Shown one piece after another: positions 9,024 to 18,344 of a stretch of 64,000 bases of DNA (position 1 is its first letter; each line of letters begins with the position of its first letter). The stretch spans positions 1 to 64,000 of the forward strand of contig NZ_PDNW01000002.1 in assembly GCF_002849655.1 (NCBI RefSeq). The letters run 5' to 3'. Both the position numbers and the translations under genes were made by a program. The notes under the pieces were generated by a model. It had not been told where the DNA came from. It made no database searches and saw nothing but the letters and a program-made list of their open reading frames with translations. This DNA comes from Pollutimonas subterranea (GTDB taxonomy: Bacteria > Pseudomonadota > Gammaproteobacteria > Burkholderiales > Burkholderiaceae_B).

Positions 9024-10169
9024 CTAGCGCTCTTTCATCACATCCGCGTAAAGTTCCAGATACCGATCTGTTACCTTCGCCCAGCTATGGCGGTCCACGA
9101 CCTGGCTTCCACCTTCGACCAGGCGCTCACGCCATGCCGCGTCACCGCTGATTTGCATGGCGAGCTGCGCCAACTGGTCGGCATCTTCGGGATGAGTCAG
9201 CAACGCTGCCTCATGTCCGTCGCGGACATACTGGGCAAAGCCGCACCATGGTTCCGGACTAAGGATGACGGGCAGTCCAAAAGACATGGCCTCCAGCGGC
9301 GCCATGCCGAAACTATCGTTCAGGGTCGGATGTACATAGAGATCGGCGGCCGCATAATACGGTGCCACATCATGGGTTTCCTCCACCAGCCGTATACGAT
9401 CGGCCAGAAGGCGAAACGCCGACGAGCGGTGAATGTATTCGCGGGTGCTTGCATTGCCGCCAACGACCAGCAGCTTGAAATGCCCGGGCAGTTTCTCGAG
9501 CGCTTTCAAGACGGTCGGCAAGCCCTTGCGCAGAGGGTTGCGGGCGACCAGCAGGCATACGTAGTCATCCGCTGTCCAGCCCATGGCATTACGAACCTCG
9601 CCCCTACGATCAACAGTCGACGCTTGAGGTCGAGTGACGCCGGGAGGAATGACGGGGCAGGAAAATTTTCGACCATAAGCCTGGCTAAGCTGCTCGGCGA
9701 TAAGCCCGGAAACTGCCACGGTACGGTGGGCAGCCCGGGGCTCGACCCGCTTTTCCTCCAGCTTGAGATAGGTATATACCCGCAGGCTGACGTATGAGAG
9801 CAGCCGTTTGATTGCAGGTAGCGGACGCACGCGCCAGTTATAACGCACCGGTGTGACGTGCACCACTTCAATGTCGCCGCACCATCCATTCATGTGTGAA
9901 TGGACGATATCGAATTTGCCGCGGGTGGCCATTCGGGCCCGCCATGCAAAAATCAGCACGCGGATCCAGCTCGGCCAGCGGGACCAGGAGCGCAACGGTA
10001 CGAAAGGCAAGCGCAAATCGCAAGCGTCGTCGTACTCACGCGCGTATACCGTAACATCGTGGTCCCGTACCAGCTCACGCATCAAGGCCACGCCATAGGC
10101 TTCGGCGCCCCCGAAGCGATTACCGAATCGATCTACAACAAAAGCGATCTTGAGTCTCTGCGTCGGCAT
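9024..10169 (-). CDS. Glycosyltransferase family 4 (last gene of glycan cluster)
   Basis: 381 aa with the two-Rossmann GT-B layout. The N-terminal domain has IAFVVDRFGNRFGGAEAY, the typical acceptor-side glycine loop; the C-terminal GT4 domain has LLVARNPLRKGLPTVLKAL (nucleotide-sugar region) and HPTLNDSFGMAPLEAMSFGLPVI, with the E-x7-E motif as conserved in UDP- or GDP-sugar retaining transferases. A soluble or membrane-associated cytoplasmic enzyme of LPS core or a related glycan; the sugar is not predictable. It is the last of six glycan genes downstream of dnaE, 44 bp after the deacetylase gene. Confidence 0.82.
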   Translation of the reverse strand: MPTQRLKIAFVVDRFGNRFGGAEAYGVALMRELVRDHDVTVYAREYDDACDLRLPFVPLRSWSRWPSWIRVLIFAWRARMATRGKFDIVHSHMNGWCGDIEVVHVTPVRYNWRVRPLPAIKRLLSYVSLRVYTYLKLEEKRVEPRAAHRTVAVSGLIAEQLSQAYGRKFSCPVIPPGVTRPQASTVDRRGEVRNAMGWTADDYVCLLVARNPLRKGLPTVLKALEKLPGHFKLLVVGGNASTREYIHRSSAFRLLADRIRLVEETHDVAPYYAAADLYVHPTLNDSFGMAPLEAMSFGLPVILSPEPWCGFAQYVRDGHEAALLTHPEDADQLAQLAMQISGDAAWRERLVEGGSQVVDRHSWAKVTDRYLELYADVMKER

Positions 10170-10213
10170 AGGCCTGCAATCAAAATGAATAAAAAGCCTC
10201 TTGGGCTGAGGGC

Positions 10214-10936
10214 CTAGCCGTCGCGTCGTTTCTCTTCAAGCCGCGTCATGCATTTTTGCAGGAAACGCAAGATATTGGTGGATCGCGCCACCGTTACCCT
10301 GGGCAAACCGTAGATATCGTCGGAAGGATTGGCCAACCCACCCTGAGTCGTAGTGGCATTAAGATAGCCGGCATTCCGCACCATGGCACGCAATTCAGGC
10401 GTCTCGCCGCCATACGGGTAACAGAAGGCCGTGACCTCCGCAGCGAGGACTTCCTGCAATTCGTGCCGCGATTGCCTGATTTGATAGTCGGCAAGTTCCG
10501 GAGAAAGCTTGGGCAGATAAGGGTGGTCGAGGGTATGCGAGCCCACTTCCATGCCGGCGGTTGCCCACGCCCGCATTTCGTCTGGCGACATGAGGTCGGA
10601 ATGGACGATGCCTTTTTCCCGGTCCCACACATTGCCCCCACCCAGCTGGCGGGCTACGAAGTAGTTGGTCGCGGTGAAGCCTTGCTCGGCCAATACAGGC
10701 AATGCATTCTGATAGACGTTGCGGTAGCCGTCGTCGAACGTTATACCCACCACTTTGCCGTGGCGTTGGCCGTTGACATAAGGCATGAGATCCCGCATGG
10801 AAAGGCCGCGATAGCCGAAGCGCCGCAACCATGTCATCTGCCGCCGGAAGTCGGCCGGATGCACGACAAGACTGCGATAGGGCGACCCCTTGGGCGCGGG
10901 CTGCCCTATCTGGTGGTACATGAGGATAGGAATCAT
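10214..10936 (-). CDS. Polysaccharide deacetylase (NodB) family protein, second copy
   Basis: 240 aa. NodB motif 1 is TFDDGYRN near 65 (catalytic base Asp and metal-binding Asp), motif 2 is SHTLDHPYL (the H-x3-H metal pair), motif 3 is FCYPYGG. The start MIPILMYHQIG is common to cytoplasmic-facing LPS/PNAG-type deacetylases. There is no signal peptide or membrane helix, so the substrate is probably a nucleotide- or lipid-linked hexosamine on the cytoplasmic side. It ends 44 bp before the final GT4 gene and begins 8 bp after the preceding one. A paralogue lies at 12881-13723. Confidence 0.82.
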   Translation of the reverse strand: MIPILMYHQIGQPAPKGSPYRSLVVHPADFRRQMTWLRRFGYRGLSMRDLMPYVNGQRHGKVVGITFDDGYRNVYQNALPVLAEQGFTATNYFVARQLGGGNVWDREKGIVHSDLMSPDEMRAWATAGMEVGSHTLDHPYLPKLSPELADYQIRQSRHELQEVLAAEVTAFCYPYGGETPELRAMVRNAGYLNATTTQGGLANPSDDIYGLPRVTVARSTNILRFLQKCMTRLEEKRRDG

Positions 10937-10944
10937 GAAGACGA

Positions 10945-12081
10945 TTATATCGGCGCAAGCTGGTTGCTTGCCACCGTACAGGCACTTATGTAGGCTTTTT
11001 TCGTATCGCCAAGAAAGTGGCTGCTGGAGAACCTATGTGTCACCCTCTCGCGGGCGGATCTTCCCATTACCGGCAGGCACGCGGGATCGGCGAGCGCTTG
11101 ACGCAATACCGGGACGAGGAGATCGACATTGCCCGTGGGTACGATCCATCCGTCCATGCCATGACGAATGTTTTCCGGCAGCCCACCGGCATCTGATACC
11201 AGCGTGGGCAAGCCCATGGCCATGGATTCATAGCACGCATACGAGGCCGCCTCGCGATACGATAATACAAAGCCGACATCGCAAGCGCCAAGCACGGGAC
11301 GTACGTCCTTGACCAGGCCCGGGAACACGATTTGATCTTCCACGTGAAGCGACTTGATCTTGCTGCGCATTTCCGGCGATGGGGGATCGCCGGCGACCAC
11401 CATCCGGAAACGGCTCTTCGAGTCGCTGTCCAGGCGGGAAATCGCTTCGGCAAGAACCAGCCAACCTTTGTTGTAGTCTGTTCCGCCGGTGCTTCCGAAT
11501 ACCAGTACATCATCATCCAGCTTTCCGAAGAGCTGCTGTCGATAGTGCTGCCTGGCCTGAGGGTCGGCGGGTTGCCATGCATTCGCATCAATGCCATTGC
11601 GCACTACATGAATAGGGCTGTGGCGATACCGCGAGTCCGATAACATTTGCCCGACATAATCAGATACCGCAATGCAGATATCCGTACCGAAGCGTGCCCG
11701 CAAACGGTGCCCGAAACTGCTCACTGGGCTCGTGTTGTGCTTGGTCCAGACAATGGCGGCGCGATGGCGCAAGCCTATGCTGGCCAGCATGATGTGGCGA
11801 TGATCCGCCCCACCGTTTACGTGAATGATATCGAATCGCTCCTGGCGCAAAAAACTGCGCAGGCGCGCCACTTCTTTCACCAGCGCCAGGGGCCTTGAAG
11901 TATAGAGTCCGGGTAGAACCCGTACGCCGGATTCACCGGAAGCACTTTTATACAGGCGGCCTGTAGGCGGTGCCGCGACAGTCAGGTCGAAGTCGTCCTT
12001 GAATCCCTTGAGAAGATTGAGCACATACGTGACATGGCCACCACCATTTCCGTGGTGTATGTCGGTAATCAGGACTTTCAT
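10945..12081 (-). CDS. Glycosyltransferase family 4
   Basis: 378 aa GT-B enzyme. MKVLITDIHHGNGGGHVTYV is the N-terminal glycine loop, FGSTGGTDYNKGWLVLAEAI marks the start of the C-terminal donor-binding domain, and SYREAASYACYESMAMGLPTLVSDAGGLPE contains the GT4 E-x7-type motif (the first acidic position reads as Glu in REAASYACYE). The C-terminus is close to RfaB/WaaG-like core transferases by general shape. Preceded by a 53-bp gap after the GT2 gene. Donor and linkage cannot be assigned. Confidence 0.8.
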   Translation of the reverse strand: MKVLITDIHHGNGGGHVTYVLNLLKGFKDDFDLTVAAPPTGRLYKSASGESGVRVLPGLYTSRPLALVKEVARLRSFLRQERFDIIHVNGGADHRHIMLASIGLRHRAAIVWTKHNTSPVSSFGHRLRARFGTDICIAVSDYVGQMLSDSRYRHSPIHVVRNGIDANAWQPADPQARQHYRQQLFGKLDDDVLVFGSTGGTDYNKGWLVLAEAISRLDSDSKSRFRMVVAGDPPSPEMRSKIKSLHVEDQIVFPGLVKDVRPVLGACDVGFVLSYREAASYACYESMAMGLPTLVSDAGGLPENIRHGMDGWIVPTGNVDLLVPVLRQALADPACLPVMGRSARERVTHRFSSSHFLGDTKKAYISACTVASNQLAPI

Positions 12082-12134
12082 TGTGGGCCCGCAGCTGTCT
12101 ACAGCAGCGCCGCCCTAGGGACTTCGCCGTATAG

Positions 12135-12884
12135 CTATTTATTTTGTTTATTTAAAAAAAGCAGTTTATTGTAACGAAAAAAGCTGCCGGCGGCGCCCAT
12201 TGTTGCCAAAATGAAACCTTCCTTGCCGTCGAGAAATCCACGCCTGATCAGATAGATGCGAACGAATGTCCATACCGCATGGCCGGTAGCGCCGAGCACA
12301 CTGGTTCGACGGCCTTTGGCGTGCATCATCCCCGCCGCCTCGGACGAATAATGGTTGATCTTGGCAATGAATGTTTCAAGATCGGCATACGGATAATGCA
12401 GAAAATGGTTCTTCAGCGTTGTCACCGATGAGGTGGTCTGTACGCTTTCGTGTACCGCCACATCTTTGAAACGCGCGGTTCCACGCTTGAATAAACGCAA
12501 TACGTGATCAGGCCACCATCCGCTGTGACGTATCCAGCGCCCCCCGAAATTCGAAAGCCTTGCAATCTTGTAGGCGTCGGACTGCGGAGCGGCGAGCTCT
12601 CTTTGTATTTCAAGCGCCAGCTCCGGCGTCACGCGCTCGTCCGCGTCGATGGAAAGCACCCAGGCACAGCTTGCCAGATCCAGGGCCCTGTTCTTCTGCC
12701 GGCCAAAACCGGGCCAGTCGTCGGTCAAGCTGACCCTGGCGCCTTTAGCTTGCGCGATTTCACGCGTTCCGTCCGTGCTGCCGGAGTCGACGACAATAAT
12801 TTCATCGGCAAAACTGACCGAGTCGATGCATTCGCCAATATGTGCCGCCTCGTTTTTGGTGATGATGATGACGGACAGCGTCAT
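12135..12884 (-). CDS. Glycosyltransferase family 2, WaaE/KdtX-like
   Basis: 249 aa. MTLSVIIITKNEAAHIGECIDSV and IIVVDSGSTDGT form the GT2 nucleotide site, SIDADERVTPEL holds the D-x-D-type metal motif, and GGRWIRHSGWWPDHVLRLFKRG is characteristic of WaaE/KdtX-type LPS core beta-glucosyltransferases. Probably adds a glucose to inner-core heptose, on the cytoplasmic face. The ATG at 12884 overlaps the deacetylase stop in an ATGA; the ORF is open upstream to 12923 but that part reads inside the neighbour. The C-terminal hydrophobic stretch may attach it to the membrane. Confidence 0.85.
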   Translation of the reverse strand: MTLSVIIITKNEAAHIGECIDSVSFADEIIVVDSGSTDGTREIAQAKGARVSLTDDWPGFGRQKNRALDLASCAWVLSIDADERVTPELALEIQRELAAPQSDAYKIARLSNFGGRWIRHSGWWPDHVLRLFKRGTARFKDVAVHESVQTTSSVTTLKNHFLHYPYADLETFIAKINHYSSEAAGMMHAKGRRTSVLGATGHAVWTFVRIYLIRRGFLDGKEGFILATMGAAGSFFRYNKLLFLNKQNK

Positions 12885-13723
12885 GCGTGCTTCTTGCCGA
12901 GGCCGCGTTTCCATAGTTTCCACTTATTGAATAGCGGTCCGATCACGGGATGGCCGGCAACCTGGATACGGCGCCCTACCGAGTTGCCTGTCGTATTGCG
13001 CACCGCGAAGCGATAAATATGCGCAGGATCCGTGCCGGCCCGATTTTGTCCAAATGCTTTGGTGGTATAGAGATAACGAAATCCCGCATCTTGGGCGAGC
13101 TTCGTGTAATCGGCATCGAAATAGCCTTGGGGCCAGCAGAAATGCTGGGACACGTCACCCAGGTTGTCCCGCAATGCCGCGCGGGACAATTCCAACTCTT
13201 GCGCCATATGCTGGTTTTTCTCGTGCGGCACCTTTTGGTCCCAGCGCGTGTGTGTGTGCGTATGGCTATGGAACTCGACCACGCCTTCATCGCGCATGAC
13301 TTTTATTTCGCTCCAGCGCAGAATGACGTCATCGCTCTGGCCCGCTTCTATGCGGCGTTCACATTCGCGATGCGAAGGTGTTTCGGGCAATTCGCCCTGC
13401 CCCAGACAATGCCGCAAAGGGCCGTCCTTGATCCAGGAAGTTACCAGGAACACAAGCGCCGTGTAGCCGTACTTCTTGAGCAATGGATACGCGTACACCC
13501 AGTTATCCAGATAACCATCGTCAAAGGTAATAAGAACGGACTTTGCAGGAACCGGTTGGCCGTTCAAATGGCCCGCAAACTGATCGCTGGACAGCGAACG
13601 GTAACCCCGCCGTTGCAGCCACTGCAACTGATTCTCGAAATTCGTGGTCGATACGGAAATCATGCCGTCCACCGGGGAAACGTGGTGATACATCAGTACC
13701 GGTACAGTCTGCGCAGACTTCAT
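12881..13723 (-). CDS. Polysaccharide deacetylase (NodB) family protein, first copy
   Basis: 280 aa. MKSAQTVPVLMYHHVSPVDG opens the domain, ITFDDGYLDN carries the catalytic and metal Asp pair near 65-69, HSHTHTHTRWD is the metal His motif, and FCWPQGYFD is the third motif. Compared with the second copy it has an extra ~40-residue insert between motifs 1 and 2 and a C-terminal basic tail. No signal peptide, so a cytoplasmic-side substrate is likely. ATGA overlaps at both ends (with GT4 upstream and GT2 downstream) imply translational coupling. The open frame extends upstream to 13810 but the start at 13723 fits the family. Confidence 0.84.
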   Translation of the reverse strand: MKSAQTVPVLMYHHVSPVDGMISVSTTNFENQLQWLQRRGYRSLSSDQFAGHLNGQPVPAKSVLITFDDGYLDNWVYAYPLLKKYGYTALVFLVTSWIKDGPLRHCLGQGELPETPSHRECERRIEAGQSDDVILRWSEIKVMRDEGVVEFHSHTHTHTRWDQKVPHEKNQHMAQELELSRAALRDNLGDVSQHFCWPQGYFDADYTKLAQDAGFRYLYTTKAFGQNRAGTDPAHIYRFAVRNTTGNSVGRRIQVAGHPVIGPLFNKWKLWKRGLGKKHA

Positions 13724-14820
13724 GCTTTTCGTTCCTTGAGCCAACGGACGTAATTGTTCTCGGCGTGCTCTGCCATGGATTCGGCGCTGAACCTGCGCTC
13801 GACCCGGCAAAACATCAGGCCGGCCTGCCCCATGGTTCGGCGCAGCGCCGGATCATCAATAAGCTGCTTCAAGGCGGCCGTAAATGCGGCACGGTCGTCC
13901 AGAGGAACCAAAAAGCCGTTGATGCCGTCCCGGACCATTTCAGGTACACCATCTACTTTCGTGCCGACAACCGGCAGTGCAGCGGCGCCCGCCTCGATGA
14001 AAACAGTACCGGACGCTTCTTCGCGGGTCGCCAGCGCAAATATATCGAAGCCCGCCAGCAAATTGGGAACATCCTGGCGCGCGCCCAGCAAATGCACCCG
14101 CTTTCCCAGTCCTTTTTCGGTCACGTATGCCTGCACTTCCTCGAATACAGGCGATCCGCCGCCCACGAATACCAAATGCACGTTAGGCCGTTCCTTGATG
14201 AGCGGCTCCATGGCGTCGACGAGATCACGGTGTCCTTTTTGCGCCCGCATCACTGCGACACAGCCCACCACAATATCGTTCTGCGCCAAATGCAGTTCCT
14301 GTCGCAAGGTGGACTGTTCCGGCACGGCGTGCAGATCCACGGCCGGATATAGCGTGGCCACATGTTCTGGGCGCACGCCCCTTGAAATGAGGTGGTTGCG
14401 CACGAATTCACTGGCCGCGGTAACGCGGTGCGGAATAATCGTATACGACAATAAAGAACCGACTTTCTTGGCCAGATGCCGGGTGCGCACGATAAGTGGC
14501 GTACCTGCCAGCCGGGCGGCGCAGCCGGCCAGTATCGTGTCGCGTCGGCTGTGTGTATTGAGTACGTCGAAGCGACCTTTCTTCAATATTTGCCGGATTT
14601 TTATGACACCCTTGATGAAGTTGGCCGGCCCATCCATGTAAGTGGTGTGCACGGTGAATCCTTCATCGCGCAGGCGCTGCGCCAACTTGGCATGGGGCTG
14701 GCAGACGGCTTCCAGGTGATGGCCGCGTTCGCGCATGGCCATCATCATTCGCAAAATATACTGTTCCTGGCCACCAAAACTGGTGGCCGCCTCGGAGTGC
14801 AGGATGCGCAAGGGTGTCAT
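13720..14820 (-). CDS. Glycosyltransferase family 4 coupled to dnaE
   Basis: 366 aa. MTPLRILHSEAATSFGGQEQYILRM is the GT-B N-terminal loop; GCVAVMRAQKGHRDLVDAM begins the donor domain, and ALATREEASGTVFIEAGAAALPVVGTKVDGVPE carries the E-x7-E motif. The N-terminal region resembles LPS-core hexose or Kdo-proximal transferases (LHSE...GGQE). Its ATG overlaps the dnaE stop as ATGA and its own stop overlaps the deacetylase start the same way, so the three genes should be translated from one message. Donor sugar unknown. Confidence 0.84.
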   Translation of the reverse strand: MTPLRILHSEAATSFGGQEQYILRMMMAMRERGHHLEAVCQPHAKLAQRLRDEGFTVHTTYMDGPANFIKGVIKIRQILKKGRFDVLNTHSRRDTILAGCAARLAGTPLIVRTRHLAKKVGSLLSYTIIPHRVTAASEFVRNHLISRGVRPEHVATLYPAVDLHAVPEQSTLRQELHLAQNDIVVGCVAVMRAQKGHRDLVDAMEPLIKERPNVHLVFVGGGSPVFEEVQAYVTEKGLGKRVHLLGARQDVPNLLAGFDIFALATREEASGTVFIEAGAAALPVVGTKVDGVPEMVRDGINGFLVPLDDRAAFTAALKQLIDDPALRRTMGQAGLMFCRVERRFSAESMAEHAENNYVRWLKERKA

Positions 14821-17800
14821 AAGTAGTTGATCTCCACGCCTTCGGGTTCAACCCAGGCACTAAGCTGCTCCAACATGGCATCGGCCATGCGCACGCGCCA
14901 CTCTTCCCCGAGCCGGACGGTGCACAGAAAGTCATTGCGTTTCAAGCGCAACTCAACGGGTATGCCGGGAACGCCGTTTTCGGGCTCGGCCCGGAAAGGG
15001 TTCAAGAGCTGGCGCAGACGCTGCGCATCGGCATTGCCATTGAGCGTGACACGCAGGCTGCGCGCCCTGGCTTCGCGCGCCAGTTGCAGGTCGAATACCG
15101 ACTCGGCCGAGACGCGCAAGCCACCCGAATAATCATCGTTGCTGACCTTGCCCTGGATGATGATGAGTCGATCTTCCTTGAGGCGATTCCGATGCTGCTC
15201 GTACAGTTCGTTGAAGATGGCCACTTCGACCTGGGCCGAGCCATCGTCCAGCAAGGCGTAGAGCATCTTGCCCCGGCGCGTCATTTTAGGCCGCACAGAC
15301 GAGAGCACGCCAGCAAACCATTGCAGGCTGCGCGAAGGCTCGAGACGGGCCAGCGGTTGCGGCGCAAAGCGCCGGACCTCGTCGCGCCAGGCATCGAAAA
15401 GGTGACCGCTAAAAAAGAATCCCAGCGCCGCCTTTTCTTCGGTAAAGCGCGTCTGGAGGTCCCAAGGCGGCACCTTGGCCAGCTCGCCTTCGACAATGTC
15501 ATTGGCATCGTCGGCAAACAGGGAAACCTGGTTGGCGCTACGCTCGGCCTGCTCGGCAGCCTCCATCGCGCTGCCCACCGTGGCCAGCAAGGCCGCGCGG
15601 TTCTCTTCGATCTGATCGAACGCGCCCGCGCGAATCAGTGCTTCGATGCTGCGGCGGTTTACGGAATGCCGATCGATGCGGCGGCAGAAATCGAACAGGC
15701 TGACAAAGGGGCCGCCTTCCTGGCGCGCCTTGATAATGGCTTCCACTGCGCCCTGTCCAGTGCCCTTGACCGCACCAAGTCCAAAGCGCATGGTGCGCGG
15801 CGGCAAGCCCTTGGCCGAGTGCTCGTCCATGACCGGCTCGAACCGGTAGGCCGACGCATTGACGTCCGGGGGCAAAACTTGTACATCGTTAGCCAGTGCA
15901 TCCTTCCAGAAAATCTGCACCTTGTCGGTGTCGTCCATGTCGGAAGACAGGGTGGCAGCGATAAATTCCGCAGGATGATAAGCCTTGAGCCATGCAGTCT
16001 GGTAGGCGATAAGCGCATAGGCGGCGGAGTGGCTCTTGTTGAACCCGTAGCCCGCAAACTTTTCCATCAGGTCGAACAGCTTGACGGCCAAATCCGCCGC
16101 ATAGCCTTTTTCCACCGCCCCTTTCTCGAAGATGGCCCGGTGCTCGGCCATTTCCTCGGCCTTCTTCTTGCCCATGGCGCGTCTAAGTAGGTCGGCGCCC
16201 CCCAGCGAGTACCCGCCTATGATCTGCGAGATGAGCATGACCTGCTCTTGATACACGATCACACCATACGTGCTCTTGAGTACCGGCTCCAGGTCTTTGT
16301 GGAAGTAGTCGACCTCGGCCCGCCCGTGTTTGCGGTTGACGAAGTCGACCACCATGCCCGATTCAAGCGGTCCGGGACGGTACAGGGCCAGCATGGCAAT
16401 GACGTCTTCGAACGTATTGGGCTTCAGGTTCTTGAGCAGCTCTTTCATGCCGCGCGACTCGAGTTGGAATACAGCCGTGGTGTTGCCCTCGCTAAGCAGC
16501 TTGTAGGCACGCATGTCATCGAGCTTGAGCGCCATGACGTCGAAATCGCGCTTGGTCTCGTTGAACTGGCGCACATAGCGGACAGCCCAGTCCAGAATGG
16601 TCAGGTTGCGCAAGCCGAGAAAGTCGAATTTGACCAAACCGGCCGCCTCGACATCGTCTTTGTCGAACTGCGAAACCGTATTGCTGTCGACGCCCGGCTG
16701 GCAATATAGAGGGCAAAAATCCGTCAACTTGCCTGGCGCAATCAGCACCCCACCTGCGTGCATGCCGATATTGCGGGTCAGACCCTCAAGGGGACGCGCC
16801 AGATCGATAAGCGCCCTGACTTCTTCATCCTGCTCGTAACGTTCCTTGAAGCTGGGCTCTTCGGCGAGCGCGCGGCCCAGCGTCCAGGGGTCGGCCGGAC
16901 TGAACGGTATCATCTTGGACAGGCCGTCGCACAGCATGTAAGGCATTTCCAGCACCCTCCCTACATCGCGCACCACCGCCTTGGCGCCCAAAGTACCAAA
17001 CGTCGCGATCTGGCTCACCGCCTCTTTACCGTACTTCAGCTTGACGTAGTCGATGACGCGTTCGCGGTTGTCCTGGCAGAAGTCGATGTCGAAGTCGGGC
17101 ATGGAGACCCGCTCGGGATTCAGGAAACGTTCGAACAGCAAGTCGTAGCAGATGGGATCCAGATCAGTAATACCCAGCGAATATGCAACCAGCGAGCCGG
17201 CTCCGGAGCCGCGACCTGGCCCAACGGGCACCCCGTTGTTCTTGCCCCAGTTGATAAAGTCGGCGACGATCAGGAAGTAGCCCGAAAAGCCCATGCTGGT
17301 AATGGTCTTGCATTCCCATTGCAGACGCTCGAGATACTGCGGATAGCGCGCCTGGCGTTCGGCCTCGTCCGGAAACAGCTGGGCCATCCGTACAGCCAAG
17401 CCTTCTTCCGCCAAATGACTCATGTAGTCATCCAGCGTGATGCCGTCCGGCGTGGGGAAGTCGGGCAGGTGTGGCTTGCCCAGGACCAACGTGAGGTTGC
17501 ATCGCTTGGCGATTTCGACAGTGTTGGCCAAGGCAGACGGCACATCGGCAAATCGCAGCGCCATTTCCTGGCTGCTAAGCAGATACTGGTCTTCGGTGAA
17601 CCGGCGCACTCGCTTGGCATTGGCCAGCTGCTCGCCTTCGGCGATACAGACCCGGGCCTCGTGGGCGCGAAAGTCGCTGCGCTGCACGAACTGCACAGGA
17701 TGGGTCGCTACAACCGGCAGGCCAAGCTCACCCGCGAGTCGCATGGCTTGTTGCACGTAGGCTTCGTCGCCGTCGACACCTGCTCGCTGAAGCTCGACGA

Positions 17801-18308
17801 AATAACTGCGTGGAAACGCCTTGGCCCAGCCGGACGCCAGCACGGCAGCCTCGGCCGGTTTGCCGGCTTCCAGCATCTGGCCTACATCACCCTGTCGTCC
17901 CCCGGATAGCACGATAAGGCCGTCCTTGCCCAGAAGCCAGTCGCGACGCACCTCGGCTCGGCCGCGATACTGGTTCTCCAGCCATGCCCGACTGAGTATT
18001 TCGCACAGCGCCAGGTAGCCTTGCTGGCTGCTGGCGAGCAGCAGCAGGCGAAACGGCTTGTCGCGATCGGCTTCGTTTTCCAGCCAGATATCGGCGCCCG
18101 CAATGGGTTTGACGCCCGACTTGCGGGCTGCCTTGTAGAACTTGATGAAACCGAACAAATTGCATAGGTCGGTAAGCGCCATGGCAGGCTGCCCATACTC
18201 GGCGGCCTTCGCAACCAGGTCGGGGATGCGGCCAATACCATCCACCACCGAAAACTCGGAGTGGATGCGCAGGTGTACAAATAGAGGAGAGGAATTCGCT
18301 TCGGTCAT
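14817..18308 (-). CDS. dnaE: DNA polymerase III alpha subunit
   Basis: 1163 aa, standard DnaE1 length. An N-terminal PHP domain opens with HLRIHSEFSVVDGIG; the polymerase fingers/palm include GPGRGSGAGSLVAY (from 363) and the catalytic acidic pair in PDFDIDF (D405 and D407, matching E. coli D401/D403). A beta-clamp motif QVSLF sits at about 925 and an OB-fold follows. It is the replicative polymerase, acting with the clamp and clamp loader. The gene starts 37 bp after hrpA and ends in an ATGA overlap with a glycosyltransferase gene, an unusual physical coupling of replication and surface-glycan genes that also occurs, as I recall, in Bordetella. Confidence 0.97.
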   Translation of the reverse strand: MTEANSSPLFVHLRIHSEFSVVDGIGRIPDLVAKAAEYGQPAMALTDLCNLFGFIKFYKAARKSGVKPIAGADIWLENEADRDKPFRLLLLASSQQGYLALCEILSRAWLENQYRGRAEVRRDWLLGKDGLIVLSGGRQGDVGQMLEAGKPAEAAVLASGWAKAFPRSYFVELQRAGVDGDEAYVQQAMRLAGELGLPVVATHPVQFVQRSDFRAHEARVCIAEGEQLANAKRVRRFTEDQYLLSSQEMALRFADVPSALANTVEIAKRCNLTLVLGKPHLPDFPTPDGITLDDYMSHLAEEGLAVRMAQLFPDEAERQARYPQYLERLQWECKTITSMGFSGYFLIVADFINWGKNNGVPVGPGRGSGAGSLVAYSLGITDLDPICYDLLFERFLNPERVSMPDFDIDFCQDNRERVIDYVKLKYGKEAVSQIATFGTLGAKAVVRDVGRVLEMPYMLCDGLSKMIPFSPADPWTLGRALAEEPSFKERYEQDEEVRALIDLARPLEGLTRNIGMHAGGVLIAPGKLTDFCPLYCQPGVDSNTVSQFDKDDVEAAGLVKFDFLGLRNLTILDWAVRYVRQFNETKRDFDVMALKLDDMRAYKLLSEGNTTAVFQLESRGMKELLKNLKPNTFEDVIAMLALYRPGPLESGMVVDFVNRKHGRAEVDYFHKDLEPVLKSTYGVIVYQEQVMLISQIIGGYSLGGADLLRRAMGKKKAEEMAEHRAIFEKGAVEKGYAADLAVKLFDLMEKFAGYGFNKSHSAAYALIAYQTAWLKAYHPAEFIAATLSSDMDDTDKVQIFWKDALANDVQVLPPDVNASAYRFEPVMDEHSAKGLPPRTMRFGLGAVKGTGQGAVEAIIKARQEGGPFVSLFDFCRRIDRHSVNRRSIEALIRAGAFDQIEENRAALLATVGSAMEAAEQAERSANQVSLFADDANDIVEGELAKVPPWDLQTRFTEEKAALGFFFSGHLFDAWRDEVRRFAPQPLARLEPSRSLQWFAGVLSSVRPKMTRRGKMLYALLDDGSAQVEVAIFNELYEQHRNRLKEDRLIIIQGKVSNDDYSGGLRVSAESVFDLQLAREARARSLRVTLNGNADAQRLRQLLNPFRAEPENGVPGIPVELRLKRNDFLCTVRLGEEWRVRMADAMLEQLSAWVEPEGVEINYL

Positions 18309-18344
18309 GCTCGAATTGTACTCAGTGATCGACCCTCGCGCGTC

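Noticed and set aside
15084-17909. Long plus-strand ORFs opposite dnaE (368 and 383 codons)
   Set aside because: Shadow frames of a GC-rich gene; no domain or start signal.
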